The position numbers and the translations under genes were made by a program. The notes below the pieces were generated by a model. The model did no database searches. It was not told where the DNA came from and saw only the letters and a list, made by a program, of their open reading frames with translations. From NCBI RefSeq assembly GCF_902809845.1, contig NZ_CADDWI010000007.1, positions 124,001 to 188,000 on the forward strand: a stretch of DNA of 64,000 nt, written 5' to 3'. Numbering within the stretch: the first letter of the stretch is position 1; every line of letters begins with the position of its first letter. Positions 46,036-56,193 of this stretch are shown here, piece after piece. Origin of the DNA: Chelativorans sp. Marseille-P2723. GTDB taxonomy: Bacteria; Pseudomonadota; Alphaproteobacteria; Rhizobiales; Rhizobiaceae.

Positions 46036-46854
46036 ATGGCAGGTGGCAATGGCCTCATGGCCGGCAAGCGTGGACTTGTTCTGGGTATCGCCAACAACCG
46101 CTCTATCGCTTGGGGAATAGCAAAGGCATGCGCGGTAGAGGGAGCCGAGCTTGCGCTCACCTATCAGGGCGATGCGTTGAAGAAGCGGGTCGAGCCGCTT
46201 GCTGCCGAATTGAATGCACAGGTCGTCGGCCATTGCGATGTTACCGATCTTGCAACCCTGGACGCGGTCTTCGCGGAGGTGGAGAAGCGCTGGGGCAGGC
46301 TAGATTTCCTGGTCCATGCCATCGCTTTCTCGGACAAGGACGAGCTGACCGGCCGTTACGTAGATACCACGCGGGAAAATTTCCTGCGCACCATGGACAT
46401 CTCCGTCTATTCGCTTACGGCCGTTGCAAAACGCGCTGAAAAGCTGATGACGGATGGCGGGTCAATTCTCACGCTTACCTATTACGGGGCGGAGAAGGTC
46501 ATGCCCCACTATAATGTGATGGGTGTGGCGAAGGCGGCCCTTGAAGCCAGTGTCCGCTATCTGGCCGTCGATCTGGGCGGAAACAACATCCGCGTGAACG
46601 CCATTTCTGCGGGCCCGATCAAGACCCTTGCTGCCTCCGGCATAGGCGATTTCCGGTATATTCTGCGCTGGAACGAGTACAATTCGCCGCTGAAGCGGGT
46701 CGTTACCATCGAGGAGGTAGGTGACACCGCCCTTTATATGCTTTCCCATCTGTCACGGGCGGTCACCGGCGAGGTGCTACACGTGGACGCGGGCTATCAT
46801 GTTGTGGGAATGAAGGCGGTCGACGCGCCTGACATATCCACCGTCTCCGATTAA
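46036..46854 (+). CDS. fabI: Enoyl-ACP reductase FabI
   Basis: 272 residues, short-chain dehydrogenase fold; last reductive step of fatty acid elongation, NADH-dependent. GLVLGIANNRSIAWGIAK near 15 is the modified nucleotide-binding loop of FabI; the catalytic Tyr and Lys are in YNVMGVAKAALEAS near 160. ISAGPIKTLAASGI near 195 is the substrate loop. GGAGATAAG lies upstream. Confidence 0.95.
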   Translation: MAGGNGLMAGKRGLVLGIANNRSIAWGIAKACAVEGAELALTYQGDALKKRVEPLAAELNAQVVGHCDVTDLATLDAVFAEVEKRWGRLDFLVHAIAFSDKDELTGRYVDTTRENFLRTMDISVYSLTAVAKRAEKLMTDGGSILTLTYYGAEKVMPHYNVMGVAKAALEASVRYLAVDLGGNNIRVNAISAGPIKTLAASGIGDFRYILRWNEYNSPLKRVVTIEEVGDTALYMLSHLSRAVTGEVLHVDAGYHVVGMKAVDAPDISTVSD

Positions 46855-46893
46855 GGGAACCGGCTGCGGGACCAGGCCGGTCGAAAGGCAAAC

Positions 46894-47481
46894 GTGCTTC
46901 CGCTCCTTTACATCGTGCGCCATGGCGAAACCGACTGGAACGTGGAAGAGCGTCTCCAGGGGCAGGCGGAAACGGACATTAACGCGCGTGGCCGGGAACA
47001 GGCCGCTCGCAACGGCGTGCATCTGGCGCGGCTTATCGAGGAGCCGGGAATATTCGATTTCGTATCGAGTCCATCCCGTCGCACGCGCAACACGATGGAG
47101 CGCATTCGCAACCGGATGGGACTTGCACCCGATGCTTACCGAACCGATCCCCGCCTTAAGGAGGTCCATTTCGGCGATTGGCAAGGGTTCACCTACGCGG
47201 AATTGGAGGAGAGGGAACCGGGCGTTACATCAAAGCGCATGGTGGACAAGTGGCATTTCCTGCCTCCCGGACGCGAGGCAGAAAGCTACGAGGTGATGGC
47301 GCGCCGCGTTCGTTCCTGGCTTGGTGAACTGAAGCGGCCTACGATCTGCGTGACCCATGGTGGCGTCGTGCGTGCCATCTTCCATCTGGTTGGAGGGGTG
47401 CCGGTCCAACAGGCCTCCGACCTGGAGGTGCCGCAAGACAGGATCTTGCGCGTGGAAGAAGGAAGGCTTGAATGGCTTTAG
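46894..47481 (+). CDS. Histidine phosphatase family protein
   Basis: 195 residues, phosphoglycerate-mutase-like fold. Phosphohistidine motif LYIVRHGETDWN near residue 7-16, second His in CVTHGGVVRAIF near 150. Shorter than true cofactor-dependent phosphoglycerate mutases, so a phosphatase is more likely. GTG start. 39 bp after fabI on the same strand. Confidence 0.85.
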   Translation: MLPLLYIVRHGETDWNVEERLQGQAETDINARGREQAARNGVHLARLIEEPGIFDFVSSPSRRTRNTMERIRNRMGLAPDAYRTDPRLKEVHFGDWQGFTYAELEEREPGVTSKRMVDKWHFLPPGREAESYEVMARRVRSWLGELKRPTICVTHGGVVRAIFHLVGGVPVQQASDLEVPQDRILRVEEGRLEWL

Positions 47482-47491
47482 CGTCCTTCTC

Positions 47492-47740
47492 TCATTCGGG
47501 AAGGAACATGTCGGTTATCTGCCTTTCTCCATTCTCGCTGATCCTGTAGGCGATAACGACTTCCACGCCATCGGAGATGGCCGACATGTCAATCTCCGCA
47601 GGCAACTTGTAAGTCGAGCCGTCCTCAAGGGTGATAGTCATGGCTTGCGGATCGACAGTCGTGATGGTGCCCTCCGCATCGTTTGCCAAAGCTGGGCTCG
47701 CAAGCAGAGCAAGGCAGATTGCCGTTATTGCTGATCGCAT
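47492..47740 (-). CDS. DUF1344 exported protein
   Basis: 82 residues: signal peptide (about 1-19, cleavage near ALA/ND), then GTITTVDPQAMTITLEDGSTY, a small beta-barrel-like domain of DUF1344. Periplasmic, function unknown. Convergent with the histidine phosphatase (10 bp) and divergent from aroC. Confidence 0.85.
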   Translation of the reverse strand: MRSAITAICLALLASPALANDAEGTITTVDPQAMTITLEDGSTYKLPAEIDMSAISDGVEVVIAYRISENGERQITDMFLPE

Positions 47741-47899
47741 GAGAAACCTCTCGTCTGATAGTTGGTGCTTTTACACGCGAACGTCCCTATCCGCACTACA
47801 AAACCGAATTGTGTCGAAACTGGAACGACAACGCGGTTTGACCGCGTCAGCAAAGAGAAATAGAAGCCTTTCCGCTGCTGTTGTGAAGGAAGAAGTCGA

Positions 47900-49000
47900 A
47901 TGTCGCACAACACTTTCGGCCATTTGTTCCGGGTGACCACCTGGGGCGAGAGCCATGGACCGGCCATCGGTTGTGTGGTCGACGGCTGTCCTCCGGGAAT
48001 CCGCTTCCGCCTGGCCGACATCCAGGCCGAACTCGACCGCCGCAGGCCCGGGCAGTCACGCTTCGTTACACAACGCCGCGAGCCTGATCAGGTAAGGATT
48101 TTGTCCGGTGTATTGCCGGAGGATGATGGTGAGACCGTGGTGTCGACGGGTACGCCCATCTCCGTGATGATCGAGAATGTCGATCAGCGCTCGAAGGATT
48201 ATAGTGAGATCGCGGAGCGGTACCGTCCAGGTCACGCAGATTACAGCTATGAAATGAAATACGGGTTGCGGGACTATCGCGGCGGCGGGCGATCGTCTGC
48301 CCGGGAGACAGCCACGCGCGTTGCTGCAGGCGCCATCGCCAGAAGGATCGTGCCAGGCATGGTGGTACGCGGTGCTCTGGTTGCTATTGGCGAGAAAGAG
48401 ATCGACCGCGGAAATTGGGACTGGGATTTCATCGACCATCCGGAGAATCCGTTCTTCACGCCCGATCCAAAATCTATATCGGTCTTCACGGAATATCTGG
48501 ACGAGATCCGTAAGTCAGGCTCCTCGGTCGGTGCCGTTATCGAGGTGGTGGCAGAGGGGGTTCCGCCGGGCCTCGGAGCCCCCCTTTACAGCAAACTCGA
48601 TCAGGATATCTGCGCGAACCTTATGTCCATCAATGCCGTAAAGGGAGTGGAGATCGGGAACGGCTTTGCAGCCGCGCGCATACGCGGCGAAGAAAATGCG
48701 GATGAAATGCGCACCGGTGTGGACGGGCAGCCGGTATTTCTATCGAACAATGCCGGCGGCATCCTGGGCGGCATCTCTACCGGGCAACCGATCGTGGCGC
48801 GTTTTGCAGTCAAGCCGACCTCTTCCATCCTGACACCGCGAAAATCGGTAGATCGGAGCGGCGCTGAGGTAGAGGTGGTAACGAAGGGAAGACACGATCC
48901 ATGCGTAGGAATCAGGGCTGTCCCGATCGGTGAAGCCATGCTTGCCTGTGCCATTGCCGACCATTATTTGCGCCATCGAGGACAGACGGGAAAGGGATAG
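47900..49000 (+). CDS. aroC: Chorismate synthase
   Basis: 366 residues; last step of the shikimate pathway, FMN-dependent. Signatures [19 protein letters not shown] at the start (10-25), [20 protein letters not shown] near 115 and the C-terminal [13 protein letters not shown]. Length normal. Own promoter presumably in the 159-bp gap upstream. Confidence 0.97.
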   Translation: MSHNTFGHLFRVTTWGESHGPAIGCVVDGCPPGIRFRLADIQAELDRRRPGQSRFVTQRREPDQVRILSGVLPEDDGETVVSTGTPISVMIENVDQRSKDYSEIAERYRPGHADYSYEMKYGLRDYRGGGRSSARETATRVAAGAIARRIVPGMVVRGALVAIGEKEIDRGNWDWDFIDHPENPFFTPDPKSISVFTEYLDEIRKSGSSVGAVIEVVAEGVPPGLGAPLYSKLDQDICANLMSINAVKGVEIGNGFAAARIRGEENADEMRTGVDGQPVFLSNNAGGILGGISTGQPIVARFAVKPTSSILTPRKSVDRSGAEVEVVTKGRHDPCVGIRAVPIGEAMLACAIADHYLRHRGQTGKG

Positions 49001-49104
49001 CGTGGCAAAAGGCATCCGTTGAAAGCCGCTTTTTTGGGGGCGATCAACGGCTGGCCGACAATCACTCCGCCTCTTCCCCCCAACCGGGAGTTCACCGAAA
49101 TATC

Positions 49105-50214
49105 ATGTCATACGACCAGAAGCGAGTTGTGGAGGCCGTGCGGGCCTTTGAACGCGGCGAGATTGTCGTCGTCACGGACGACGATGGCCGCGAGAATGAG
49201 GGCGACCTGATTGTCGCTGCTATCCATTGCACGCCGGAAAAGATGGCCTTCATTGTGCGCCATACGTCCGGCATCGTCTGCACCCCGATGCTTCGCGAGG
49301 ATGCTCGCCGGCTCAATCTCACGCCAATGGTGGCCGAGAACGACGCGCCTCATCAGACTGCATTCACCGTAAGCATCGATTTCCGGCACGGAACGACCAC
49401 GGGCATCTCTGCCGAAGACAGGACGCTGACGGTTCGGAATCTGGCGAACCCGAATGTGGGCCCTGCGGATTTTGTCCGGCCCGGCCACATCTTCCCGCTT
49501 GTTGCGCGCGAAGGCGGCGTTCTCATGCGCTCCGGTCACACTGAGGCTGCCGTCGATCTATGCCGTCTTGCGGGTCTTCCGACCGTTGGCGTCATCTGTG
49601 AGTTGGTGAATGATGACGGCACCGTTATGCGCGGGCCGCAGGTGGCTGCCTTCGCCGAGAAACATGCTCTGAAGCAAGTCTCCGTGGCCGATCTCATAGC
49701 CTACCGGCAGCGGCAGGAAACGCTTGTCGAAAGAGTTGCTGCCTTTCCTATCCAGACTTTTTCGGGAAGCGCGACAGCCTACACCTATACGCTTCCGTGG
49801 GAGGCAATGCAGCACCTAGCCATTGTCTTCGGCGATATCCGCGATGGTGTAGAGATTCCCGTGCGACTCCATACGGAAGATGTCGTTACCGATGTTTTCG
49901 GCACGGAGCAGAGGTTGCGCGACGTCATGAATTCGATGGCCGAGATGGGGCGGGGCGTGCTTGTCTATCTGCGCGAGGGCTCCGTTGGCGTCGCGCATCA
50001 TCCACGCCGGCGCCGCAGTAGCGAGGAAGCCGAGAGCCATACGGAGGCTTTGACGCGGGAAACCGAGTGGCGCGAGGTGGGGCTGGGAGCGCAGATCCTG
50101 AAGGATCTGGGCATCACTTCCATCCGACTCCTGGCCTCCCGCGAGCGCCACTACATCGGCCTGAAAGGCTTTGGTATCGAGATCGCTGATACCATTATCA
50201 TCGATCGCGATTAG
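49105..50214 (+). CDS. ribB: 3,4-dihydroxy-2-butanone 4-phosphate synthase with degenerate GTP cyclohydrolase II domain
   Basis: 369 residues. N-terminal RibB domain (about 1-205): DDDGRENEGDL near 30 and THEGLVCT-type site as HTSGIVCTPMLREDARRL near 53, plus HTEAAVDLCRLAG near 145. The C-terminal domain (about 210-369) has the RibA fold but lacks the zinc cysteines: the region that should read HSECLTGD-like is HTEDVVTDVFG. It is therefore probably monofunctional DHBP synthase, as known for rhizobial RibBA-like proteins. 104 bp after aroC. Confidence 0.9.
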   Translation: MSYDQKRVVEAVRAFERGEIVVVTDDDGRENEGDLIVAAIHCTPEKMAFIVRHTSGIVCTPMLREDARRLNLTPMVAENDAPHQTAFTVSIDFRHGTTTGISAEDRTLTVRNLANPNVGPADFVRPGHIFPLVAREGGVLMRSGHTEAAVDLCRLAGLPTVGVICELVNDDGTVMRGPQVAAFAEKHALKQVSVADLIAYRQRQETLVERVAAFPIQTFSGSATAYTYTLPWEAMQHLAIVFGDIRDGVEIPVRLHTEDVVTDVFGTEQRLRDVMNSMAEMGRGVLVYLREGSVGVAHHPRRRRSSEEAESHTEALTRETEWREVGLGAQILKDLGITSIRLLASRERHYIGLKGFGIEIADTIIIDRD

Positions 50215-50226
50215 TTCGTGATTGCA

Positions 50227-50248
50227 GGCGCGCGGGAATCCGCGCGCC
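50227..50248. terminator. GC hairpin between convergent ribB and hydrolase genes
   Basis: Perfect 9-bp stem (50227-50235 with 50240-50248) and GAAT loop, 12 bp after the ribB stop and 19 bp before the convergent stop. No T-run, so termination is probable rather than certain. Confidence 0.55.
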
Positions 50249-50267
50249 AATCGCCTGCGCGCTCTTG

Positions 50268-51041
50268 TCAAGCGTACCAGGCTCCCATCACAACTTCCGT
50301 CTCGCTACCGGACTCGGCGACCTGTTGAGCGAATGCCTCAACGTCGCTGTCATTGTAGTGATAGGGATAGACGTAGACCGGCGCGAATTCGGCGACGGCG
50401 GAACTCGCCTGGTTCACATCCATCGTGTAGGGCAGGTTCATCGGCACGAAAGCGATGTAGATATCGGTGAGCGCGCGCATCTCGGGAATGTCTTCCGTAT
50501 CCCCAGCGATATAGATACGCCGTCCATCTATTGTCAGCACATAGCCGTTGTCACGGCCCTGGGGATGATATTGCAGCCGCTCTTCGGTGGTGTTGTAGGC
50601 GGGAATGGCCTCGATCTCGATATCGCCCACCGAAGTCGTCTCGCCATTGCCGATGGCCGTCGCTTTTTCCTTTAGATCCTGAGGAAGCATTTCGTATACG
50701 GCCGGGTTCGTGATCAGTTGCGTCGACTCGCCCGTGATGGCCGACAGTGTCTCCGGATCGTAATGGTCCCCATGTTCGTGGGTGATCAAGATCACGTCCG
50801 GAGCAGGGTGTGCCTCATAGGCTGCCGCCCCGCCCACGGGGTCGTTGTAGATCACCATGCCCGGCACCATCATCACGAATGATGCGTGCGAGACGGGGAA
50901 AATGGAGATCTGTCCGCTCTCGGTGTCGTAGGTGTCGCCGCCTTCCTGCGCGCACGCGGCGAAGGGGACGATGGTTGGAACGCCGAGGGCAGCCAGCCCG
51001 GCGGCCGTCATCTTCAATGTGCTGCGTCGTGTAACGTGCAT
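50268..51041 (-). CDS. Exported beta-lactamase-fold metal hydrolase
   Basis: 257 residues. N-terminal twin-arginine-like signal (MHVTRRSTLKMTAAGLAALG, cleavage near residue 32). MBL-fold core of the UlaG/YtnP-like kind: metal motif THEHGDHYDPETL near 86, IYIAGDTEDIPEM near 178 and PYHYND near 229. Substrate unknown; related proteins are lactonases or phosphodiesterases. Convergent with ribB. Confidence 0.82.
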   Translation of the reverse strand: MHVTRRSTLKMTAAGLAALGVPTIVPFAACAQEGGDTYDTESGQISIFPVSHASFVMMVPGMVIYNDPVGGAAAYEAHPAPDVILITHEHGDHYDPETLSAITGESTQLITNPAVYEMLPQDLKEKATAIGNGETTSVGDIEIEAIPAYNTTEERLQYHPQGRDNGYVLTIDGRRIYIAGDTEDIPEMRALTDIYIAFVPMNLPYTMDVNQASSAVAEFAPVYVYPYHYNDSDVEAFAQQVAESGSETEVVMGAWYA

Positions 51042-51220
51042 TCTATCCTCCCGGTATTATGGTGCAGAAATGTGATCCTTCCTGCAAAAGTGGCAGGCTT
51101 CAAGCCGCTCTCAATGACATTTTTGCGAGCAACGGTCAGGGATTGCGTCTGCGCGCCGCTCGTCTTCCTGCATGAACTGGAGTATCGTCCGAGAAGGGGA
51201 AGCAAAGGGGGATAGATTCG

Positions 51221-52192
51221 ATGTGGGATTTCGAGATTGGACGGACACTTGCCATCATGGCGCGGACATGGCCGTTTATCGTCACGCGGATGGTGGTCTA
51301 TTTCGGGATAACACTCGCTTACATTCTGGCGACCGGTGTAGGCGCGGGGATCGGCTTCGGCGTCGGCCACATAACCGATGATGCGACCGGATTTGCCTTC
51401 TGGGGCGGCGCTGTCGGTTTCGGCATCGTCTCGGCGGCAGTCTACTGGCTGCGGGAATACATTCTCTACATCGTCAAGGCAGGGCATATTGCCGTCATGG
51501 TGCGCCTGATTGATGGCCAAGACGTGCCGGAAGGGCAGGGTCAAGTCGCCTATGCAAGAGAGATCGTGACATCCCGCTTTGCGGAGGCGAGTGTCCTGTT
51601 CGTAGTCGATCAGCTTATCAAGGGCGTTATTCGCGTCCTGACGGGCCTTGTCGGCGGTACGGCGGCGCTGCTGCCCGTCCCGGCGCTTCAAACGCTGGCC
51701 CGCTTTGTCAATACGGTGATCCGGATCTCGCTCACCTATGTTGACGAGATCATCCTTGGCTACAACATCCGTACACAGAGCGCGACGCCTTTCGACAGCG
51801 CGCGGCAGGGGCTGGTGCTTTATGCCCAAAACGGAGGACAGATGGTGAAGAACGCCATCTGGCTTGCCATTTTCATGTGGGGGCTCGCCTTCCTCATCTT
51901 CCTCATCATGCTGGCTCCGGCAGCGGCCATCCTTTACCTCATGCCCGGCCAGCTTGCAGGCTGGAGCTTCGTGCTTGCCATCGTCTTCGCCTGGGCCGTG
52001 AAGGCTGCGCTGCTTGAGCCCTTCGCCATAGCGGCGCTGATGACGGTCTATTTCCGCACGATCGAAGGACAGACGCCAAATCCCGAGTGGGATGCACGGC
52101 TGGCGAATGCCTCCAAACATTTCCGGGAGCTGAAGGACCGGGCGGTCAGCACATTCGGCGGGGAGACAACGGCGGCCCCGCAGCCAAGCTAG
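51221..52192 (+). CDS. Multi-pass membrane protein, unknown function
   Basis: 323 residues with about five or six hydrophobic segments (about 20-45, 55-80, 135-165, 205-232, 240-265) and a polar C-terminal tail. A glycine-rich stretch GVGAGIGFGVGH lies near 44. No recognised domain. GGGGA lies 9 nt before the ATG. Similar proteins accompany the deacetylase-fold gene in related genomes, in my recollection, but this is not verified. Confidence 0.75.
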   Translation: MWDFEIGRTLAIMARTWPFIVTRMVVYFGITLAYILATGVGAGIGFGVGHITDDATGFAFWGGAVGFGIVSAAVYWLREYILYIVKAGHIAVMVRLIDGQDVPEGQGQVAYAREIVTSRFAEASVLFVVDQLIKGVIRVLTGLVGGTAALLPVPALQTLARFVNTVIRISLTYVDEIILGYNIRTQSATPFDSARQGLVLYAQNGGQMVKNAIWLAIFMWGLAFLIFLIMLAPAAAILYLMPGQLAGWSFVLAIVFAWAVKAALLEPFAIAALMTVYFRTIEGQTPNPEWDARLANASKHFRELKDRAVSTFGGETTAAPQPS

Positions 52193-52251
52193 CGCTGTAG
52201 AACGCGATTTCGCGGGTGGTAAAGAGCGGCATCAAGGCATATACGAGGCGC

Positions 52252-53178
52252 ATGACCACGCGCCTTTATGCACATTCCGCCTGCTTGGAGCACCTGACGC
52301 CGCCCGGCCACCCGGAGCGACCCGACCGGCTAAGGGCGATAGAGAAGGTGCTCGCGCATGACGCCTTTGCGGAGCTGGAACGCGTAGAGGCACCACTAGC
52401 GGACGAAAGCGCCATTCTGCTTGCCCACACCGAACGCCACCTCCTCCGCGTGAAGGCAGCAATTCCAACCGACGGGCTGGCGCGTCTCGATGCCGATACC
52501 ACCGTAAGCCCCGGTAGCTGGGAAGCCGCGTTGCGGGCTGTTGGCGCAGCGCTGGCGGCCGTGGACGATGTTTTTACCGGCCGCGCCAGGAATGCCTTCG
52601 TCGCCACGCGCCCTCCCGGCCATCACGCGGAGAAGGAGCGGGCGATGGGCTTTTGCCTCTTCAACAATGCTGCCATTGCCGCGCGCCACGCGCAGCGTAC
52701 GCACGGCGCCGAGCGCGTTGCAATCATCGACTGGGATGTGCATCACGGGAACGGAACGCAGGATATTTTCTGGGACGATCCCGACGTGCTTTATTGCTCT
52801 ACTCACCAAATGCCGCTTTATCCCGGCTCCGGAGCGGCAAACGAAACCGGGGCTGGTAATATCGTCAATGTGCCGCTTCCGCCCGGTGCGAACGGAGACG
52901 ATTTCCGGGAGGCGCTGGAAGAGAGTGTCCTACCGCGCGTAGAAGCTTTCGGGCCCGATTTCATCATCATTTCGGCTGGTTTTGACGCGCATCATCGGGA
53001 CCCGCTGGCCGAACTCTCCTTTTCAGAACAGGATTTTGCCTGGGCGACGGACAAGCTTAGGGAATGCGCCGGATCGCGGGCGGAGAATCGTCTTGTCAGC
53101 CTTCTTGAAGGCGGTTACGACCTCGAAGGACTGGCGCTTTCCGTGGCTGCCCATGTCGGTCGCTTGATGAAGGGGTAA
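52252..53178 (+). CDS. Histone-deacetylase-fold amidohydrolase
   Basis: 308 residues, arginase/deacetylase superfamily, class II HDAC-like. RPPGHHAEKERAMGFCLFNN near 119 has the catalytic His pair, IDWDVHHGNGTQDIF near 158 the zinc Asp and His, ISAGFDAHHRDPL near 242 the second zinc Asp. Bacterial members act on acetylpolyamines, acetyl-lysine or aromatic amides; the substrate is unknown. Starts 60 bp after the membrane protein gene, and 3 bp before xseB. Confidence 0.9.
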   Translation: MTTRLYAHSACLEHLTPPGHPERPDRLRAIEKVLAHDAFAELERVEAPLADESAILLAHTERHLLRVKAAIPTDGLARLDADTTVSPGSWEAALRAVGAALAAVDDVFTGRARNAFVATRPPGHHAEKERAMGFCLFNNAAIAARHAQRTHGAERVAIIDWDVHHGNGTQDIFWDDPDVLYCSTHQMPLYPGSGAANETGAGNIVNVPLPPGANGDDFREALEESVLPRVEAFGPDFIIISAGFDAHHRDPLAELSFSEQDFAWATDKLRECAGSRAENRLVSLLEGGYDLEGLALSVAAHVGRLMKG

Positions 53179-53181
53179 CGC

Positions 53182-53448
53182 ATGAATTCCGACAGCCAGA
53201 CGGCTGAAACCAACGGTGACATCAAGTCCATGACTTTCGAGCAGGCGCTTGAGGCGCTCGAGGCGATCGTCAACGATCTGGAACGGGGCGATGTGCCGCT
53301 GGAAGAATCGATCCGCATCTATGAGCGGGGAGAGGCGCTGAAGGATCATTGCGATCAGCTTCTGAAGGCGGCGGAGGATAAGGTAGAGAAGATTCGCCTT
53401 TCACGCGAGGGCCGCCCAACCGGCACTGAACCGCTCGACCCCGAATAG
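53182..53448 (+). CDS. xseB: Exodeoxyribonuclease VII small subunit
   Basis: 88 residues, slightly longer than the usual 75-85. [26 protein letters not shown] (in pieces) is the family's coiled helical hairpin. Partner XseA is not in this window. Starts 3 bp after the amidohydrolase stop and ends 22 bp before dxs. Confidence 0.93.
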   Translation: MNSDSQTAETNGDIKSMTFEQALEALEAIVNDLERGDVPLEESIRIYERGEALKDHCDQLLKAAEDKVEKIRLSREGRPTGTEPLDPE

Positions 53449-53470
53449 TTCCTACAAAGCAGGCTTACGC

Positions 53471-55384
53471 GTGAAATCGCCTCCTGAAACGCCGCTTCTC
53501 GACCGCGTTCGCGTCCCCTCAGACCTGAAACAGATACCCGAGGAGGACTTGCCTCGTCTCGCGGCGGAGCTGCGCGCCGAGCTTATCGATGTCGTGTCGC
53601 AGACCGGTGGGCATCTGGGCGCCGGTCTCGGCGTCGTGGAACTGACGGTCGCGCTCCATCATGTCTTTGACACGCCACATGACCGCCTGATCTGGGACGT
53701 CGGTCATCAGACCTACCCGCACAAGATCCTGACCGGGCGGCGCGATCGCATCCGCACACTGCGCCAGGAAGGCGGTCTGTCAGGCTTCACCAAGCGAGCC
53801 GAAAGTGAATATGATCCTTTCGGTGCCGGCCATTCCTCCACCTCTGTTTCGGCAGGGCTCGGTATGGCCGTGGCGCGGGACCTTTCCGGACAGCAGCGGC
53901 ACGTTATCGCCGTTATCGGAGACGGCGCTATGTCGGCAGGTATGGTCTACGAAGCCATGAACAATGCCGGCGCGCTCAACGCAAGGCTGATTGTCATCCT
54001 GAATGACAATGACATGTCCATCGCTCCGCCAACGGGAGCAATGAGCGCTTATCTGGCGCGCCTCGCTTCGGGTCCGGCCTATCAGAATATTCGTGATGCC
54101 GGCAAGAAACTAACAGCGCAACTGGGCGGGAAGCTCGACCGAGCCATCACACGCGCCGTGGAACACGCGCGAGGCTATGTTACGGGCGGTACCCTGTTCG
54201 AGGAACTGGGCTTCTTCCATATCGGACCCATTGACGGGCACAATCTGGAACATCTCGTTCCTGTCCTGAAGAATGTGCGCGACCATGGCGAGGGGCCGGT
54301 TCTCATCCATGTCGTCACGAAGAAGGGCAAGGGCTATGCCCCGGCGGAGGCTGCCGAGGATAAATATCACGGTGTGGCGAAGTTCGACGTTATCACCGGG
54401 GCGCAGACCAAGGCGCCGACCGGCCCACCAAGCTATACGAAGGTCTTTGCGCAGGCGCTGGTGGAGGAGGCGCGCCGGGATGACAGGATCGTCGCCGTCA
54501 CAGCCGCGATGCCATCAGGAACGGGCCTCGACATCTTCGGCAAGGAGTTTCCGGAGCGCACTTTCGATGTCGGCATTGCCGAGCAGCATGCCGCGACATT
54601 CGCCGCCGGGATGGCTGCCGAAGGCTATCGGCCCTTCGTGGCCATCTATTCGACCTTTCTGCAGCGTGCATACGACCAGGTAGTGCACGACATAGCCATC
54701 CAGAATTTGCCTGTCCGCTTCGCGGTCGACCGCGCAGGTTTTGTCGGCGCGGATGGTGCCACCCATTGCGGGGCCTTCGACGTCGCTTATCTCGCAATGC
54801 TTCCCAACATGGTGGTGATGGCGCCTGCCGATGAGGCGGAGCTGAAGCACATGGTGCGCACGGCAGCAGCCTATGATGATGGTCCCGTCGCCTTCCGCTA
54901 TCCGCGAGGGGAGGGGGTGGGCACTGCCATGGCGGACCGAGGCGAAGTGCTTGAGATCGGCAATGGGCGCGTGCTGCGCGAGGGCAGCAGGATTGCACTG
55001 CTTTCCCTCGGAACGCGTCTTCAAGAGTGCCTGCGGGCCGCCGATGAGCTGGAGGCCGCTGGACTATCCACTACCGTCGCCGATGCTCGCTTTGCCAAAC
55101 CGCTAGACGCCGATCTCCTTCGGCGCCTTGCCAATGAGCATGAAGTGGTGATCACAGTTGAGGAAGGCTCGATCGGCGGCTTCGGCGCCCATGTACTGCA
55201 TTTTCTCGCGCATGAAGGATTGCTTGAAAAAGGACTAAAGGTGCGCCCGCTGGTAATGCCGGACTTCTTCATGGATCAGGCCGGGCCAGACCGCATGTAT
55301 GCCGAGGCTGGCCTGGATGCGGCGGCAATCGTCCGTGCCGTCTTCGCGGCACTCGGAATGCAGGTGCAGGCAGCCCGTGCATGA
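53471..55384 (+). CDS. dxs: 1-deoxy-D-xylulose-5-phosphate synthase
   Basis: 637 residues, thiamine diphosphate enzyme starting the MEP isoprenoid pathway. The ThDP motif is [20 protein letters not shown] near 153-172; [14 protein letters not shown] near 120 and [18 protein letters not shown] near 420 are family signatures. GTG start at 53471. Its stop overlaps an in-frame ATG at 55381 (ATGA) of the tlyA frame. Confidence 0.97.
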   Translation: MKSPPETPLLDRVRVPSDLKQIPEEDLPRLAAELRAELIDVVSQTGGHLGAGLGVVELTVALHHVFDTPHDRLIWDVGHQTYPHKILTGRRDRIRTLRQEGGLSGFTKRAESEYDPFGAGHSSTSVSAGLGMAVARDLSGQQRHVIAVIGDGAMSAGMVYEAMNNAGALNARLIVILNDNDMSIAPPTGAMSAYLARLASGPAYQNIRDAGKKLTAQLGGKLDRAITRAVEHARGYVTGGTLFEELGFFHIGPIDGHNLEHLVPVLKNVRDHGEGPVLIHVVTKKGKGYAPAEAAEDKYHGVAKFDVITGAQTKAPTGPPSYTKVFAQALVEEARRDDRIVAVTAAMPSGTGLDIFGKEFPERTFDVGIAEQHAATFAAGMAAEGYRPFVAIYSTFLQRAYDQVVHDIAIQNLPVRFAVDRAGFVGADGATHCGAFDVAYLAMLPNMVVMAPADEAELKHMVRTAAAYDDGPVAFRYPRGEGVGTAMADRGEVLEIGNGRVLREGSRIALLSLGTRLQECLRAADELEAAGLSTTVADARFAKPLDADLLRRLANEHEVVITVEEGSIGGFGAHVLHFLAHEGLLEKGLKVRPLVMPDFFMDQAGPDRMYAEAGLDAAAIVRAVFAALGMQVQAARA

Positions 55385-55443
55385 AGAAGCAAGGTGGCGA
55401 CGCTGCCCTTGCCATTCTCACTGCCATGGTTCACTTCATTCCC

Positions 55444-56193
55444 ATGAACGTACCGCCACGCCTTCGGCTCGATCAGCTTCTGGTTGAGCGCGGCTACTTC
55501 GGCAGTCGCGCCCGCGCCCGTGACGCCGTGTTGCGCGGCACCGTGCGGATAGCCGGCGCGGTGATGGAAAAGCCCGGCCAGCCGGTTACGGCCGACGCAG
55601 ATATCACGGTCGACGATCCGGCGCGTGGCTACGTCTCCCGCGCTGCCTTGAAGCTTGTTCATGGCCTCGATCATTTCGGCATGCTGGTCGAAGGCGCTTA
55701 TGCGCTTGACATTGGCGCTTCCACGGGCGGCTTCACGCAGGTCTTGCTGGAGCGGGGGGCGGCGCATGTCGTCGCTGTCGATGTGGGCTCCGGACAAATG
55801 GACCCGCGCCTTAAGGAGGATCCGCGCGTAACCTGTCTGGAGGGCCTGAATGCGCGCCATATCACCATTGAAGCCATAGGCGCGCGCGCGCCTGATCTTC
55901 TTGTTTCGGATGTGAGTTTCATCTCCCTGAGGCTCGCCCTTCCGCCGGCACTGGAAGTAGCGCAAAGCGGCGCGCACGGTCTTTTCCTCGTGAAGCCGCA
56001 ATTCGAGGCAGGCCGGGAGGCGGTTGGCAAGGGCGGTTTGCTGCGTGATCCTGAAATGGGAGAGGAAATCGCACATGAGGTCGCCAGTTGGCTGGAGACG
56101 AACCAGGGCTGGCGGACGATCGGCCTGACGGCTTCTCCCATAGAAGGCGGCGACGGGAACCGCGAATTCCTGCTGGCAGGGTGCAAGGCGTGA
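55444..56193 (+). CDS. tlyA: TlyA family rRNA methyltransferase / hemolysin-like protein
   Basis: 249 residues from ATG 55444: S4 RNA-binding domain (about 5-65, RLDQLLVERGYFGSRARARD) and an FtsJ-like methyltransferase domain (about 70-245) with ALDIGASTGGFTQVLLERG as SAM motif. Known homologues 2'-O-methylate rRNA. The frame also opens at 55381, where ATGA overlaps the dxs stop; translation from there would add 21 residues absent in relatives. The stop overlaps the next start (GTGA). Confidence 0.9.
   Translation: MNVPPRLRLDQLLVERGYFGSRARARDAVLRGTVRIAGAVMEKPGQPVTADADITVDDPARGYVSRAALKLVHGLDHFGMLVEGAYALDIGASTGGFTQVLLERGAAHVVAVDVGSGQMDPRLKEDPRVTCLEGLNARHITIEAIGARAPDLLVSDVSFISLRLALPPALEVAQSGAHGLFLVKPQFEAGREAVGKGGLLRDPEMGEEIAHEVASWLETNQGWRTIGLTASPIEGGDGNREFLLAGCKA

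Noticed and set aside
56088-56189. N-terminal extension of the RlmD-like protein
   Set aside because: Lies inside tlyA; GTG 56190 with GTGA overlap gives the family start.
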